A stretch of DNA of 64,000 bases from Acinetobacter boissieri (GTDB taxonomy: Bacteria; Pseudomonadota; Gammaproteobacteria; Pseudomonadales; Moraxellaceae): the NCBI RefSeq assembly GCF_900096955.1, contig NZ_FMYL01000005.1, positions 150,615-214,614 on the forward strand, given 5' to 3'. A model generated the notes under the pieces. That model had not been told where the DNA came from. It did not search any database and worked only from the letters and a program-made list of their open reading frames with translations. The number at the start of each line of letters is the position of its first letter. Position 1 is the stretch's first letter. Below, one piece after another: positions 29,922 to 39,557 of the stretch. The position numbers were made by a program, and so were the translations under genes.

Positions 29922-30977
29922 TTATACGGTATATCTACGGCTTAGCCCCCAATCTGCTAAAATTCTGCGATACATGGTGGATGAGCGGTCCGCTTCAAAA
30001 TGTGCTTCTGCTGTCAGATCTAGCGGAAGCTCTTCAGGTTTTTGTGACTCGACCATGTCTTGATCTTCTTCAAAAATTTGTGCATTGAAATCATAAACGG
30101 CTTGCAAGTCACCTGTGGTATCAAAGTTACGTGTAAGTGGTACAAACAAACGTGTTTTGTTGTGTGATATTGGACAACATGCATTTAAAATTTTTAATAC
30201 GCCATCTTTTGGAAAATCTACAGTGAGTACTGCTGAAAATGGTGGATATACATCAAAAGTACGTTTCCATAAAAAGCCTTCGGGTGCAAGGTGTTGCATA
30301 CCATGAGGATAGTTACTTACATCGCTAATATATTCCGTTTGTAATCCGTAAGGCGTTTTTACCGTTTTGTATTTAGGTACGACTTGGTTTTCTCTACTTG
30401 CAAACGCTTCATGGTGTACCCACGCAAAGTGAGCAACATCAATGAAGCCTTCTAGTTGTCTGCCCGATGAACCACTAATGTCTAAAAATGGCGGTAAAAT
30501 GGGTTGGTGGCCTTCACATTCCCATGTGTCAAGTACAGGTAAGTTGGCTTCTGCAATATCTCTGTTGAGTAGGCTTGTCCAGACAAGGCCATATTTTAAA
30601 ATAACAGGAAATTGTGACAAGGTAAAACGATCTGAAATTTTAACTAAATCGGGTTGTGCAGGAATTTTGGTACATTTACCAGATCCATCATAACGTAAGC
30701 CATGATATGGACAAATAATTTCTTCACCCTCAACCCAACCTTTACTTAAAGGTACACCACGATGAGGGCAAATATCTCTTACCAGATGAATTTCCCCACT
30801 TTCTGTTTGGTAGGCTGCAAGTTTTACATCCAATAAAGTCACTTGGTGTGGTTTGGTGCTGATGTCTTGAATCCGAGCGACAGGATACCAATGTTGTGCC
30901 AAGATATCCCAGTCTTTTGGGTCAAATTGGCTATAGCATGGGCGACTGAGTAAATTGGTTGTAGGTATGGCATTCAT
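29922..30977 (-). CDS. Rieske non-haem iron oxygenase, alpha subunit (copy 1)
   Basis: Two-component aromatic oxygenase or demethylase of the VanA/phthalate-oxygenase type. The Rieske [2Fe-2S] ligands are Cys70-x-His72 (CPHRG) and Cys89-x2-His92 (CPYHG). The catalytic iron site is seen in GFIDVAHFAWVHHEAF. 351 residues from the ATG at 30977, which has AGG seven bases upstream; a TTG at 30992 is less likely. It lies 50 bp after the reductase gene and is probably in one transcript with it. Substrate unknown. Confidence 0.88.
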   Translation of the reverse strand: MNAIPTTNLLSRPCYSQFDPKDWDILAQHWYPVARIQDISTKPHQVTLLDVKLAAYQTESGEIHLVRDICPHRGVPLSKGWVEGEEIICPYHGLRYDGSGKCTKIPAQPDLVKISDRFTLSQFPVILKYGLVWTSLLNRDIAEANLPVLDTWECEGHQPILPPFLDISGSSGRQLEGFIDVAHFAWVHHEAFASRENQVVPKYKTVKTPYGLQTEYISDVSNYPHGMQHLAPEGFLWKRTFDVYPPFSAVLTVDFPKDGVLKILNACCPISHNKTRLFVPLTRNFDTTGDLQAVYDFNAQIFEEDQDMVESQKPEELPLDLTAEAHFEADRSSTMYRRILADWGLSRRYTV

Positions 30978-31027
30978 AAAGGCACCTAGCAAAATTAAAG
31001 AGGTTTTAGTGTTGGCTGCTGAAATAG

Positions 31028-31999
31028 TTACAGGTCTATTTCAATCGTGGCTGACTTGGCGCGTGAACAACATAGGGCAATATATTGTTCTGTCGCACAT
31101 TTTTCTTCATCGCTTTGTACAGTATCTTGGTGGTCTACTTCCCCACAATGAACTTTAGTCAAACAAGCACCGCACATGCCCATCTCACAAGATAGAGGGA
31201 CATAAATATCATTTTCTTGTAAAACATTGGCAATGGTTTTCTCTGCAGGTACGGTATAACTTTGCCCAGTCGATCTGAGCGTCACAATAAAGGTATCTGC
31301 ATCGAGTTCATTGGCTTTATTGAGTGCAGGTGGATGAAAAGCTTCTATAAAAATTTGCTCATTCAGCCAGCCGTGTGTTGTTGCAACATCTGTGAAATGT
31401 GCCATAAAGCCTTCAGGACCACACATATAAATCTGCGTATTGGCTTGTGGTTTTTGTAATAGTTCTGGTGTAATTGAGCGTAAGCCTTGGCCGTCATCAC
31501 TGCTTAAAATTTGTACTGAACCATATTGAAAGCCCGTGTTTAAACGGCGGAACATGGCAGCAAATGTATGATTTTTTACATAATAGAGTAGAGTGAATGG
31601 CTGTTTTTTTGCGTCTAAAGCTTCTGCCATAGATAAAATGGGTGTAATACCAATACCTGCAGCAATAAGTAAGTAGTTCTCTGCTTCTTGCATGGCAAAG
31701 GCTTGGCGTGGTGCTGAAATTTGAATCGTTTGGCCTACACGCAATTGTTTATGTACGTATTGAGAACCACCACGAGAATTATCTTCTTTTTTTATGCATA
31801 ACTGATAGTGGTCAGTCTGGTGTGGGTTGCCTGTGAGTGAGTATTGACGAATAAGGTTGTTTGGTAGGTGAAGGTCTATGTGTGAACCTGCTTCCCATAA
31901 CGGTAGCGGGGTATGTTCATCTACAGGTACAAGGGTTATTGCAATATTGTTGCTACCCTGACGAGACATGCTGTCAACAATCACATGGATATTTTCCAT
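31028..31999 (-). CDS. Oxygenase reductase (FMN, NAD(H), [2Fe-2S] ferredoxin)
   Basis: 323 residues of the VanB/phthalate dioxygenase reductase class. Flavin part RQYSLTGNP; NAD part LIAAGIGITPILSMAEAL and MCGPEGFM; C-terminal plant-type ferredoxin with CEMGMCGACLTKVHCGEVDHQD and a later CC. It passes electrons from NAD(P)H to the Rieske centre. It is the only reductase near the two oxygenases, so both probably use it. AAAGG is seven bases before the ATG. Confidence 0.9.
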   Translation of the reverse strand: MENIHVIVDSMSRQGSNNIAITLVPVDEHTPLPLWEAGSHIDLHLPNNLIRQYSLTGNPHQTDHYQLCIKKEDNSRGGSQYVHKQLRVGQTIQISAPRQAFAMQEAENYLLIAAGIGITPILSMAEALDAKKQPFTLLYYVKNHTFAAMFRRLNTGFQYGSVQILSSDDGQGLRSITPELLQKPQANTQIYMCGPEGFMAHFTDVATTHGWLNEQIFIEAFHPPALNKANELDADTFIVTLRSTGQSYTVPAEKTIANVLQENDIYVPLSCEMGMCGACLTKVHCGEVDHQDTVQSDEEKCATEQYIALCCSRAKSATIEIDL

Positions 32000-32310
32000 A
32001 GCTTGACCTTTCTATACATAATTATTGAAATAAGATGGCTGACCATGTTTTTACAAGCATCATGGCTGCTTTCTGTATTAAATTATGTGGTGTTTGTTAT
32101 GTTCTGTCTATTTCAATGTTTTGTATAAGTTGTTCTAAAAAATAGAACATAGAGTTTCTTTCATTTAAGCTTGAATTTATCGTTTCTATGTAATGTACAT
32201 ATGTTGTTATAGATATGGAACACTGTGTTTTGTTTTTTATATTTAAATTAAATATTAAAAAGATACACTTGAAAATATTAAATATATTATACAAATAGAG
32301 GCACTCTTTT
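32000..32310. other. Divergent promoter region of the oxygenase block
   Basis: 311 bp between the reductase (-) and DoxX (+) genes. It is very AT-rich and carries the palindrome at 32131-32149. Besides that I see no gene or hairpin. Confidence 0.5.
32131..32149. promoter_or_regulatory. Palindromic operator, probable LysR box (site A)
   Basis: TGTTCTAAAAAATAGAACA is a perfect palindrome (7-bp arms, 5-bp centre) and contains the T-N11-A pattern of LysR boxes. A near copy lies at 33914-33932 in front of the LysR gene. Confidence 0.72.
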
Positions 32311-32733
32311 ATGAACACATTACGTTATTTTGAATTCGGCTCAATGAAATCTGTGGTACTTTTACTTGCACGTTTTTTATTGGTTTTCTTGTTTCTAAAA
32401 TTTGGCATACCAAAACTTCTTGGCTTTAGTGGTACTGTGGGTTACATGGCATCGTTAAACGTTCCATTTCCAACTCTCGCGACAGGCGTGGCTGTTTTAA
32501 TGGAAGTTTTTGTTTCGGGTTTAATACTACTGGGTTTTTATACGCGCCCATTGGCTTTAGCGCTTGCTATCTTTACACTAGGTACAGCTATTATTGGTCA
32601 TCCATATTGGACGATGACAGGTGATAAAGTGATGCCAAATACAATTAATTTTTATAAAAATATCAGTATTATTGGTGGTCTTCTTGTACTGATGGTTACT
32701 GGTCCTGGTAAAATTTCACTCGATAAGCGCTAA
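32311..32733 (+). CDS. DoxX-family membrane protein
   Basis: 140 residues with four hydrophobic segments and DoxX-family features ([44 protein letters not shown]). DoxX proteins are often encoded beside redox enzymes; the exact role is unclear. AGAGG is nine bases before the ATG. Divergent from reductase-oxygenase 1, with a shared operator between them. Confidence 0.82.
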   Translation: MNTLRYFEFGSMKSVVLLLARFLLVFLFLKFGIPKLLGFSGTVGYMASLNVPFPTLATGVAVLMEVFVSGLILLGFYTRPLALALAIFTLGTAIIGHPYWTMTGDKVMPNTINFYKNISIIGGLLVLMVTGPGKISLDKR

Positions 32734-32738
32734 ACCTT

Positions 32739-32769
32739 AAAAGCACTGCGTTAAATCGCAGTGCTTTTT
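32739..32769. terminator. Bidirectional terminator
   Basis: Stem AAAAGCACTGCG / CGCAGTGCTTTT with a six-base loop, between convergent DoxX (+) and oxygenase 2 (-). Confidence 0.87.
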
Positions 32770-32773
32770 ATAT

Positions 32774-33817
32774 TTATACCAAAAAGAAATCTCCAAAACC
32801 TGCTTTTTTCAGACAGCGTCGAAACATAATTGAACTCCGATCTGCGGGAATATGTGCTTCTAAAGTTAAATCGAGTGGTAGGCGTTCAGGTTTTTGATTT
32901 TCTACCATCATGCGGTCTTCTTCAAAAATTTTAATATTGTAGTCGATGATGTCTTGTTCATTGTCGTCTAAATCGAAGTTTTTCACCACGGGTGCAAAAA
33001 GTCGAGTTTGTTTGGCTGAGATAGGACAAGCAGCATTCATTATGACCATTTTGCCTTGATTACGAAAATGAATCGTTAGTGTAGCGGTAAATGGTACGTG
33101 TAATTTAAAATGTCTGAGCCATTTAAAGCCAAGATTGCCTTTAAACGCATGGCTTGCGGGGTAGTCACCCACAGTACTCCAATAATCTGCTTCAAATCCA
33201 TAATCTGTTTCTATAGGTGAATAATCGGGAACTTCTTGATTATTGGCATCGGCAAATGTGCTACTATGTACCCATGCAAAATGGGCAACATCTAAAAACC
33301 CTTCGACTTGACGACCTGCAAAGCCTGCCACATCTACAGGCGGGCAAACCACGTGTTGCACATTGCTGTCAAACCATAGTGGCATATCAGGTACTTTGGT
33401 TTGACTGTCTGCTTGTAAGCAGGTCCAAATCAGACCATATTTTTCAATACTGCGGAATGTGAGTAAATTGAGTTTATTGGGAATATTTTGATTTGGGCTA
33501 GAGGGTACACGGTTACAGTGGCCTTTCTCACCAAAACGTAAACCATGATACGGACAGATCACGCCTTCATCATCATGTGTACCTAAAGTTAATGGTACAC
33601 CTCGGTGCGGGCATACGTCTTTCGCTACCACCACTTCACCTTTAACACGGTAGATGACGAGTTGTTCGTCTAATAACACGGCTTTCATGGGTTTTTGTGT
33701 GATATCTGCACATCGGGCTACAGGGTACCAGTACTGTGATAGCAGTAACCAATCATTTGGCATAAATGAGCAATGTGCAGGAAGCTGAATATTTTTAGTT
33801 GTAATGGGTAGATTCAT
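32774..33817 (-). CDS. Rieske non-haem iron oxygenase, alpha subunit (copy 2)
   Basis: 347 residues, a clear paralogue of the oxygenase at 29922-30977. Shared blocks include YWYPVAR, CPHRGVPL, CPYHGLR and GRQVEGFLDVAHFAWVHS. Rieske ligands are Cys69, His71, Cys88 and His91. It has no reductase of its own. AGG is ten bases before the ATG. Divergent from the LysR gene with a 117-bp gap. The pair may act on two successive intermediates or on two related substrates. Confidence 0.87.
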   Translation of the reverse strand: MNLPITTKNIQLPAHCSFMPNDWLLLSQYWYPVARCADITQKPMKAVLLDEQLVIYRVKGEVVVAKDVCPHRGVPLTLGTHDDEGVICPYHGLRFGEKGHCNRVPSSPNQNIPNKLNLLTFRSIEKYGLIWTCLQADSQTKVPDMPLWFDSNVQHVVCPPVDVAGFAGRQVEGFLDVAHFAWVHSSTFADANNQEVPDYSPIETDYGFEADYWSTVGDYPASHAFKGNLGFKWLRHFKLHVPFTATLTIHFRNQGKMVIMNAACPISAKQTRLFAPVVKNFDLDDNEQDIIDYNIKIFEEDRMMVENQKPERLPLDLTLEAHIPADRSSIMFRRCLKKAGFGDFFLV

Positions 33818-33913
33818 TTGAAACTTGCCTATGTGTGAAGTGCGTGAGTTCTATTTCTACAGATAATATGGTGTTAAAAAATCATTTCGTCTATTACAAT
33901 GATTTCAACAATC

Positions 33914-33932
33914 TGTTCTAATTTTTAGAATC
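33914..33932. promoter_or_regulatory. Palindromic operator, probable LysR box (site B)
   Basis: TGTTCTAATTTTTAGAATC: the same arms as site A (TGTTCTA - 5 bp - TAGAAYM). It ends two bases before the ATG of the LysR gene, so binding should also limit the regulator's own expression. Confidence 0.7.
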
Positions 33933-33934
33933 AA

Positions 33935-34840
33935 ATGACTATTCCATTTTCTCGGTTTTCTGAATATTTTATGGCCGTTGCCCGTACTGGCAACTTACGC
34001 CGTGCAGCTGATTTACTTTTTATTTCAGTATCTGCTGTGCATCGGCAAATTGCACTGGCGGAAGAAAGTTTGGGTGTGCAACTGTTTGAGCGTTTGCCCA
34101 CGGGGCTAAAACTGACTTTGGCAGGCGAAATGTTATATGCCGATTTATTAAAATGGCAAAAGGATTTTCAGCAAACTTGTGTACGCTTTGATGAAATACA
34201 GGGTTTAAAGCGAGGCTCTATTGATTTTGGCTTAATTACAGCATTAAGTGATGGGCTGATTATCGATGCCATTGATGACATGCGCCAAAGTTACCCGTGG
34301 TTGAATTTTAATATTAAAGTTGATAATAGCGATGCAATTGCCAAAAAAATTGTGGATGCTGATATTGATTTTGGGCTAATTTTAGATCCAATTCAACGCA
34401 CAAATTTAGATGTATTATCATTTGTAGAAATGCCTTTAGGCTTTATTATGTCACCACAACATGAACTTGCAAGCGAAGAAAAAATATCCTTGTCGATGAC
34501 CTACCATGAACGACATATTGTGGCAGATCAACCTTTAGTTATTCATGATCGTGTCAGTGCAATTTATAAACGTAATCAATTGAACCCAAAACAAGTCACA
34601 ACGTGTACAGATATTCGTTTAATGTTGTCATTGTTGAAAAAGAATATGGGTATTTCTATTTTAAGTTATTTAGATGCATATTCTGAAATTCAGCGAGGTG
34701 AGTTGGTATTTATTCCTTTACGAGAAAAAGGAGTACAACCTTTAACTGTTGCCTTGTGTATTGCACCTAGACGCCAGCTTTCTAGAGCATCACAAATATT
34801 AATTCAATTGCTCATTGCTGAAATAGAAAAGCTAAAATAA
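33935..34840 (+). CDS. LysR-family regulator of the oxygenase block
   Basis: 301 residues. N-terminal winged helix-turn-helix (RTGNLRRAADLLFISVSAVHRQIALAEESLGVQLFERL) and a C-terminal effector-binding domain. Placed divergently from oxygenase 2, the classic LysR layout, and its promoter holds site B. It is inferred to sense the pathway substrate and to control oxygenase 2, reductase-oxygenase 1 and DoxX. It may also control the MFS gene that starts 130 bp downstream. Confidence 0.88.
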   Translation: MTIPFSRFSEYFMAVARTGNLRRAADLLFISVSAVHRQIALAEESLGVQLFERLPTGLKLTLAGEMLYADLLKWQKDFQQTCVRFDEIQGLKRGSIDFGLITALSDGLIIDAIDDMRQSYPWLNFNIKVDNSDAIAKKIVDADIDFGLILDPIQRTNLDVLSFVEMPLGFIMSPQHELASEEKISLSMTYHERHIVADQPLVIHDRVSAIYKRNQLNPKQVTTCTDIRLMLSLLKKNMGISILSYLDAYSEIQRGELVFIPLREKGVQPLTVALCIAPRRQLSRASQILIQLLIAEIEKLK

Positions 34841-34970
34841 TGGGCTAAATTGGTTATACTTTAGTCTATCTTTGTGTGAAAAGTGTCACTTGATAATCTG
34901 TATTTAAAGTATCTATAAAAAAATTGTGCCATATTATTTTTGTGGTCTTATTTGATTATGGAGAATCGAG

Positions 34971-36254
34971 ATGCCAGCAGGAAGTCAGCAATCTCGTGTA
35001 CAAGATATTTTAAACGTCACGAGCGGAAATTTTTTAGAACAATACGATTTCTTTTTATTTGGTTTATATGCCAAATTTATTGGAGAAACATTCTTTCATT
35101 CAGATAGTGCATATGCCGCACTTATCAAAACATTTTTAATTTTTGCGGTTAGCTTTTTTATGCGTCCAATTGGCGCTTTGGTTCTTGGGCCTTATGTCGA
35201 TAGCGTTGGTCGAAGAAAAGGGTTGATGATTACTTTATCAATTATGGCTTTTGGGTCATTAATTATTGCCTTTACACCCGGCTATCAAACGCTAGGTATT
35301 GCCGCATCTTTACTTATTTTAATTGGTCGGTTAGCTCAAGGATTCTCTGCAGGGGTAGAGCTTGGGGGTGTATCTGTTTATTTATCTGAGATTGCAGACG
35401 AGCATAATAAAGGGTTTATGACCAGTTGGCAGTCAGCTAGCCAACAAGTGGCTGTGGTGTTTGCTGCTTTTTTAGGTTATATGATTAGTGTTATTTTTAC
35501 CGTACAGCAAGTGTCTGATTGGGCTTGGCGTATTCCATTTATTGTTGGATGCCTTATTATTCCTGCAATTTTCTACTTGAGAGGAAATTTAAAAGAAACA
35601 GATGCTTTTAATCAGCGTAAAGAGCATCCAAGTATGAAACAAATTTTAATGACATTGCTTAGTCATTGGAAGATTGTACTTGCAGGCATGTTTATGGTCG
35701 CAACGACCACGACAATGTTCTATTTTATTACTGTATATACTCCGACGTATGGTCGGGAAGTGCTACATTTAAGTAATAAAGAAAGTTTAATTGCGACATT
35801 GGTTGTGGGAATAAGTAATTTTATTTTATTGCCAATTGGCGGATTACTTGCAGATAAATTGGGTCGAAAAATCATGTTGTTGAGTATGAGTATTTTGATT
35901 TTGGTGTCCGCATTTCCGTTATTGAATTGGTTAACACAAAATATTTCATTGACACATATGCTAGAAGTACTGTGTGGTTTTTCTATGATGTATAGTTTTT
36001 ACAATGGAGCTTTAGTTGTAACTTTGACTGAAATTATGCCAAGTTCGGTAAAGACCGCAGGCTTCTCAATTGCTTATAGTTTGGCAACATCATTATTTGG
36101 TGGGTTAACGCCAGTGATCTCAACATTTATTATTGAGCATACAGGCAGTCAAAGTACACCTGCATTTTGGTTAATGACTGCTGCAACTTTAAGTTTAATT
36201 TCGATCTGCTATGTATTTTTCTTATCGAAGCAAAAACACTCGGTAATGATATAG
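34971..36254 (+). CDS. MFS transporter, metabolite:H+ symporter type
   Basis: 427 residues, twelve membrane segments. It shows the MHS subgroup features: NVTSGNFLEQYDFFLFGLYA at the N-terminus, the loop motif GPYVDSVGRRKGL, and RLAQGFSAGVELGG. This subgroup imports organic acids, betaines and similar small solutes. Its place after the LysR gene suggests it imports the substrate of the oxygenases. GGAG is seven bases before the ATG. Confidence 0.87.
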   Translation: MPAGSQQSRVQDILNVTSGNFLEQYDFFLFGLYAKFIGETFFHSDSAYAALIKTFLIFAVSFFMRPIGALVLGPYVDSVGRRKGLMITLSIMAFGSLIIAFTPGYQTLGIAASLLILIGRLAQGFSAGVELGGVSVYLSEIADEHNKGFMTSWQSASQQVAVVFAAFLGYMISVIFTVQQVSDWAWRIPFIVGCLIIPAIFYLRGNLKETDAFNQRKEHPSMKQILMTLLSHWKIVLAGMFMVATTTTMFYFITVYTPTYGREVLHLSNKESLIATLVVGISNFILLPIGGLLADKLGRKIMLLSMSILILVSAFPLLNWLTQNISLTHMLEVLCGFSMMYSFYNGALVVTLTEIMPSSVKTAGFSIAYSLATSLFGGLTPVISTFIIEHTGSQSTPAFWLMTAATLSLISICYVFFLSKQKHSVMI

Positions 36255-36394
36255 AGTAAAACAACTTAAAAATGGCATCTCACTGATGTTATTTTAGTCC
36301 ATATATTTGTTTTTGCTGAAAAAATGGTCACTCAGGTGTTTTTTTAATAAAAACACTTGATCAATGTACAGAAGATTTATATGATACCGCACAT

Positions 36395-36484
36395 GGAAGC
36401 GTGGCAGAGCGGTTTAATGCACCGGTCTTGAAAACCGACGAGGGTTTACCCCCTCCGTGAGTTCGAATCTCACCGCTTCCGCCA
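36395..36484 (+). tRNA. tRNA-Ser (anticodon UGA)
   Basis: 90 bases including an encoded CCA. Acceptor arms GGAAGCG and CGCTTCC pair fully; the anticodon loop CTTGAAA gives UGA; a long variable arm (GAGGGTTTACCCCCTC region) and a GTTCGAATC T-loop fit class II tRNA-Ser. The outer pair of the anticodon stem is C-A instead of C-G. Confidence 0.97.
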
Positions 36485-36489
36485 AATTC

Positions 36490-36522
36490 AAAAAAGCCAC
36501 TTTAATATAAAGTGGCTTTTTT
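36490..36522. terminator. Bidirectional terminator
   Basis: Stem AAAAAAGCCACTTTA with its complement and a three-base loop, T-runs on both strands. It ends the tRNA transcript (+) and the nitrilase operon (-). Confidence 0.9.
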
Positions 36523-36525
36523 ATT

Positions 36526-37392
36526 TTAAAATAAATATGCAAAACGTAAATATGTATCTATATCTTGTTTAAATCCATTTTCAGCTTTAAAGTCTTTACC
36601 GATACTCATGTTGACCTGAAACCTTGGTGTTATAAAGTGTGTTGCAATTAGTTTGCCATAAATGGTATTGCTGCGATTATCTTGGTTTATTTCATTCACT
36701 TTGGTTTCACCACCCCAAATCCAACCCCCACCAATTCCAAAAGCTGTTGCAGGCGAAACGTTGTAACGTAAGTAACTTTGGTATTCATATTTCGTTTTTT
36801 GCTTTAGCGTTGAGTGGCCTTGGTAGTCTGAATTTTTACCGTAAATTGTACCGTCTACAATATTTTCTAAAGTAAATTGTGGGTGTATATGATACAACCA
36901 TGCCAACTGCACAATCGTATTCCAACGGTTTTCACCTAAGTTCAGTCCACGATTATTGTCATACTTCCCTGTAGGTAGTGTGACAAATGGTGCTATACCA
37001 AATGTGTGTTTTGGTGCAGCATCGGGAATATATTTAATGGGCATACCATAAACAATATCACCAATTGCAGTGGTTTTACCTAATACGGAAATATCTCCAT
37101 CTGTAGTAATACGACCAAAGGGAAGAATCACTTGTGGCTCAATACTCACATTGGGGATTGGGTGAATAGCATAAATGAAACGTGCGAGTCCAGCATTGGC
37201 TTTGAGCTTGGCATTGCTTGAAACTTTACGATCATTGGCATACAGATCTTTGCTCGATGTATAGTTGTAATAAACTAACCCCATGGCAGTTCCGTTAGGG
37301 AGCGCCTCAAAATCCCCCGGTTGTACTTCAAGTGCATGTACGTGACTTGCAGCCACTGCAGTGAGTAAAGCAAAAAACAATTTTTTTTTCAT
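36526..37392 (-). CDS. Outer-membrane channel of the phenol-degradation MetA-like family
   Basis: 288 residues. Signal peptide MKKKLFFALLTAVAASHVHA. Repeated amphipathic strands end in a terminal aromatic (LRFAYLF), as for beta-barrel porins. The order matches the family often named phenol-degradation meta-pathway protein (COG4313), thought to help hydrophobic or aromatic substrates cross the outer membrane. It begins 15 bp after the aldoxime dehydratase gene and is the last gene of that operon. Confidence 0.82.
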   Translation of the reverse strand: MKKKLFFALLTAVAASHVHALEVQPGDFEALPNGTAMGLVYYNYTSSKDLYANDRKVSSNAKLKANAGLARFIYAIHPIPNVSIEPQVILPFGRITTDGDISVLGKTTAIGDIVYGMPIKYIPDAAPKHTFGIAPFVTLPTGKYDNNRGLNLGENRWNTIVQLAWLYHIHPQFTLENIVDGTIYGKNSDYQGHSTLKQKTKYEYQSYLRYNVSPATAFGIGGGWIWGGETKVNEINQDNRSNTIYGKLIATHFITPRFQVNMSIGKDFKAENGFKQDIDTYLRFAYLF

Positions 37393-37407
37393 CTATGATT
37401 TCCCCAA

Positions 37408-38454
37408 TTACAATGTATTTAAAAGCCCAGTTTTGTTATGGCAACGAATATATTCAAAGTATTGCGACTGTGACGGAATGCTCATCACTTCATGAAAGAG
37501 TTTTAGATTGACCTGAAAATTCATTTCTTGTACGTATTTCATAAAACTGCCAAAGATCTGTACATGCGTTGGGTGTGATTTTGCCCATCGTTCAAGGTGC
37601 TCTAAATCACGAAAGTAAGCCAGTCCAAAGGTTTTATTGAGAGGTTTTCCTGTGTTAGCATCAAGTACAGTCATGTAGCGACAGTTAAAACAGCCTTCTG
37701 CTAAGCCCTCACTGGCTAAAAAGTCCATACCTTGTCGTAAAATAGGTTCTACATCATTTAAATATAAATCTCTTTCTTTACCTTTGGTGCCTTCCCAATC
37801 TTGGCCTGAACGAATAAGGCTTAAATGTTCTTTACCTTTAAGCCTTATGCGTTGGCCATGAGTAGAGGTGCCTAGGACTGAAAAATTGCCATTTTCGCCG
37901 TGTAAGTTTTCAGTTTGCGCGATAGGTAAGCGATCTCGCATACTGCCGTAGTACGCATGTTCTTGCATTTCATCACTCATGCCTTGAGCAAGATGAGCGA
38001 TACCTTCAGGTGTGTTGGGATTAGAAAAAATAGTTTCAAATTCAGTAATTTTAGGATAGTAAATTTCTAAAAAATAACCGTATTGTTCATTTTCTCGTTT
38101 GTCATCATGCCACCAGATTTGAAAGCCTGACTGAGTACACCATCTATCGAAAGGTTCGACATCTGACCAATAGGCTGTAATGACCAAATGATGATAGTTT
38201 TGGGCATCTACAAATGTTGAAGGAACCCAATATTGTGGTTGATCTTGACCTTCAAAGTACTGTGTAAATATGTGGTGTTCGCTATACTCAATTTCAGCTG
38301 TCGACTGAATTGCAAAATAAGCCACAGTAAACTGTTTGGCATTGGTTTCAAAGCGAGTTGTCCATGCGGGAAACGGCGGTAGATAAGTGTTATCTACCAA
38401 GTTTCGTGGACAAGTTCGTTTCTGCTCCAAGTGTTTAGGGATAGCAGATTCCAT
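37408..38454 (-). CDS. oxd: Aldoxime dehydratase (haem lyase)
   Basis: Removes water from aldoximes (R-CH=NOH) to give nitriles; the enzyme is a haem protein. 348 residues matches the Oxd family of about 350. Family features include FPAWTTRF near the N-terminus, the central SGQDWEGTKGKERDLY segment, and the C-terminal pair SHPTHVQIF and LFHEVMS, which carry the haem-ligand and catalytic histidines. It starts 5 bp after the nitrilase gene, so the nitrile made here would go straight to hydrolysis. Confidence 0.9.
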   Translation of the reverse strand: MESAIPKHLEQKRTCPRNLVDNTYLPPFPAWTTRFETNAKQFTVAYFAIQSTAEIEYSEHHIFTQYFEGQDQPQYWVPSTFVDAQNYHHLVITAYWSDVEPFDRWCTQSGFQIWWHDDKRENEQYGYFLEIYYPKITEFETIFSNPNTPEGIAHLAQGMSDEMQEHAYYGSMRDRLPIAQTENLHGENGNFSVLGTSTHGQRIRLKGKEHLSLIRSGQDWEGTKGKERDLYLNDVEPILRQGMDFLASEGLAEGCFNCRYMTVLDANTGKPLNKTFGLAYFRDLEHLERWAKSHPTHVQIFGSFMKYVQEMNFQVNLKLFHEVMSIPSQSQYFEYIRCHNKTGLLNTL

Positions 38455-38459
38455 CTTGT

Positions 38460-39467
38460 TTAACCCTCAGCATTGTCTTCTGTGCATACAGATTTTTCGG
38501 TGTGTTCTTGTTCGTAGTCTTGTTTGGTGATGACCTTTTTGGCTGCACTTTTATTAAAGACCAATTGAAAAACATCTGGGCGAGAGTAATGACCCACAGG
38601 GTCAGCTGCTGTTTTAGCCATAGTAATGTGGCTTAGGTCTAAATCTGCATACAGTAAACCTTCTTCATCTTCAGCCAGTGGTGTAACCAAGTCACGGCCG
38701 TCTGGCCCAAAAATACGGGCATGACCACCACCTAGAGCAAGAAGTTTTTTCTGTTCTTCTGTTTCACACATAAAGTCTTGCATTTCTTGTGACACTGTCG
38801 CACAAGGGGAAATGACAAAGCATTGACCTTCGGCTGCATAAAGACGTGCTGCAGCAATGTTTACATCTGGCCCAATTGAAGCCATTTGTGGTTGATACAA
38901 AGAAAAACTTGGCCATGCTGCAATGTGAATTTGTTCATGCTGTGAATACATTGCATAGCGAGCAAGGGGTTGTAAGTGCTCCCAACAGCATAGTGCACCA
39001 ATGCGGCCTAAACTGGTTTCATCTACACGAATTGAGCTACCGTCACTTTCACCAAATAACGTACGCTCGACATGGGTGGCTTTGAGTTTACGACGAGTAG
39101 ATACAGTTTCTCCCAAGTTGTTAATGGTCCACTGAGAAATATATAAACTGCCGTGGTCACGTTCACTGAAACCGAGTACAACAAAAATATTATTCTTTTT
39201 TGCAGCATCTTGAATGCTTTGCGCTGCATCACTGTCTAACTCAAGTGAGTTTTGATGGTATTGGTATACTTTAGGTACATTTGCCATTGGCGTGTCTAAC
39301 CACAAGAACCACGGGTAGCCTGGAATCCACGTTTCAGGAAAAGCAATCAGTTGTGCACCATTTTGTGCCGCTTCTTCAATCAGTTGAATCGTTTTGTTCA
39401 CTGTACCTTGTAGGTCCATAAAAACAGGGGCTGCTTGTACGCAAGCGACTTTAATTAAGTTAGACAT
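38460..39467 (-). CDS. Nitrilase
   Basis: 335 residues of the carbon-nitrogen hydrolase family, true nitrilase branch. The triad is visible: Glu45 (FPETWIPGYPW), Lys127 (RRKLKATHVER) and Cys161 (CCWEH). It converts nitriles to carboxylic acids and ammonia. Side-chain preference (aliphatic, aromatic or arylaceto) cannot be told from sequence here. First gene of nitrilase-oxd-channel; no nitrile hydratase or amidase is nearby. Confidence 0.93.
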   Translation of the reverse strand: MSNLIKVACVQAAPVFMDLQGTVNKTIQLIEEAAQNGAQLIAFPETWIPGYPWFLWLDTPMANVPKVYQYHQNSLELDSDAAQSIQDAAKKNNIFVVLGFSERDHGSLYISQWTINNLGETVSTRRKLKATHVERTLFGESDGSSIRVDETSLGRIGALCCWEHLQPLARYAMYSQHEQIHIAAWPSFSLYQPQMASIGPDVNIAAARLYAAEGQCFVISPCATVSQEMQDFMCETEEQKKLLALGGGHARIFGPDGRDLVTPLAEDEEGLLYADLDLSHITMAKTAADPVGHYSRPDVFQLVFNKSAAKKVITKQDYEQEHTEKSVCTEDNAEG

Positions 39468-39557
39468 GTTTTACTCTTTTACGATAAATGCTCTGGAGTA
39501 ATTTTTATAAACCAATCATTTGTTATGGTGGTATGCTCACAAAGAACAGGAGATGTT

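Noticed and set aside
36395..36484. Integrated element at tRNA-Ser
   Set aside because: No integrase gene and no second copy of the tRNA 3' end within the window that I could find; kept only as an idea to check.
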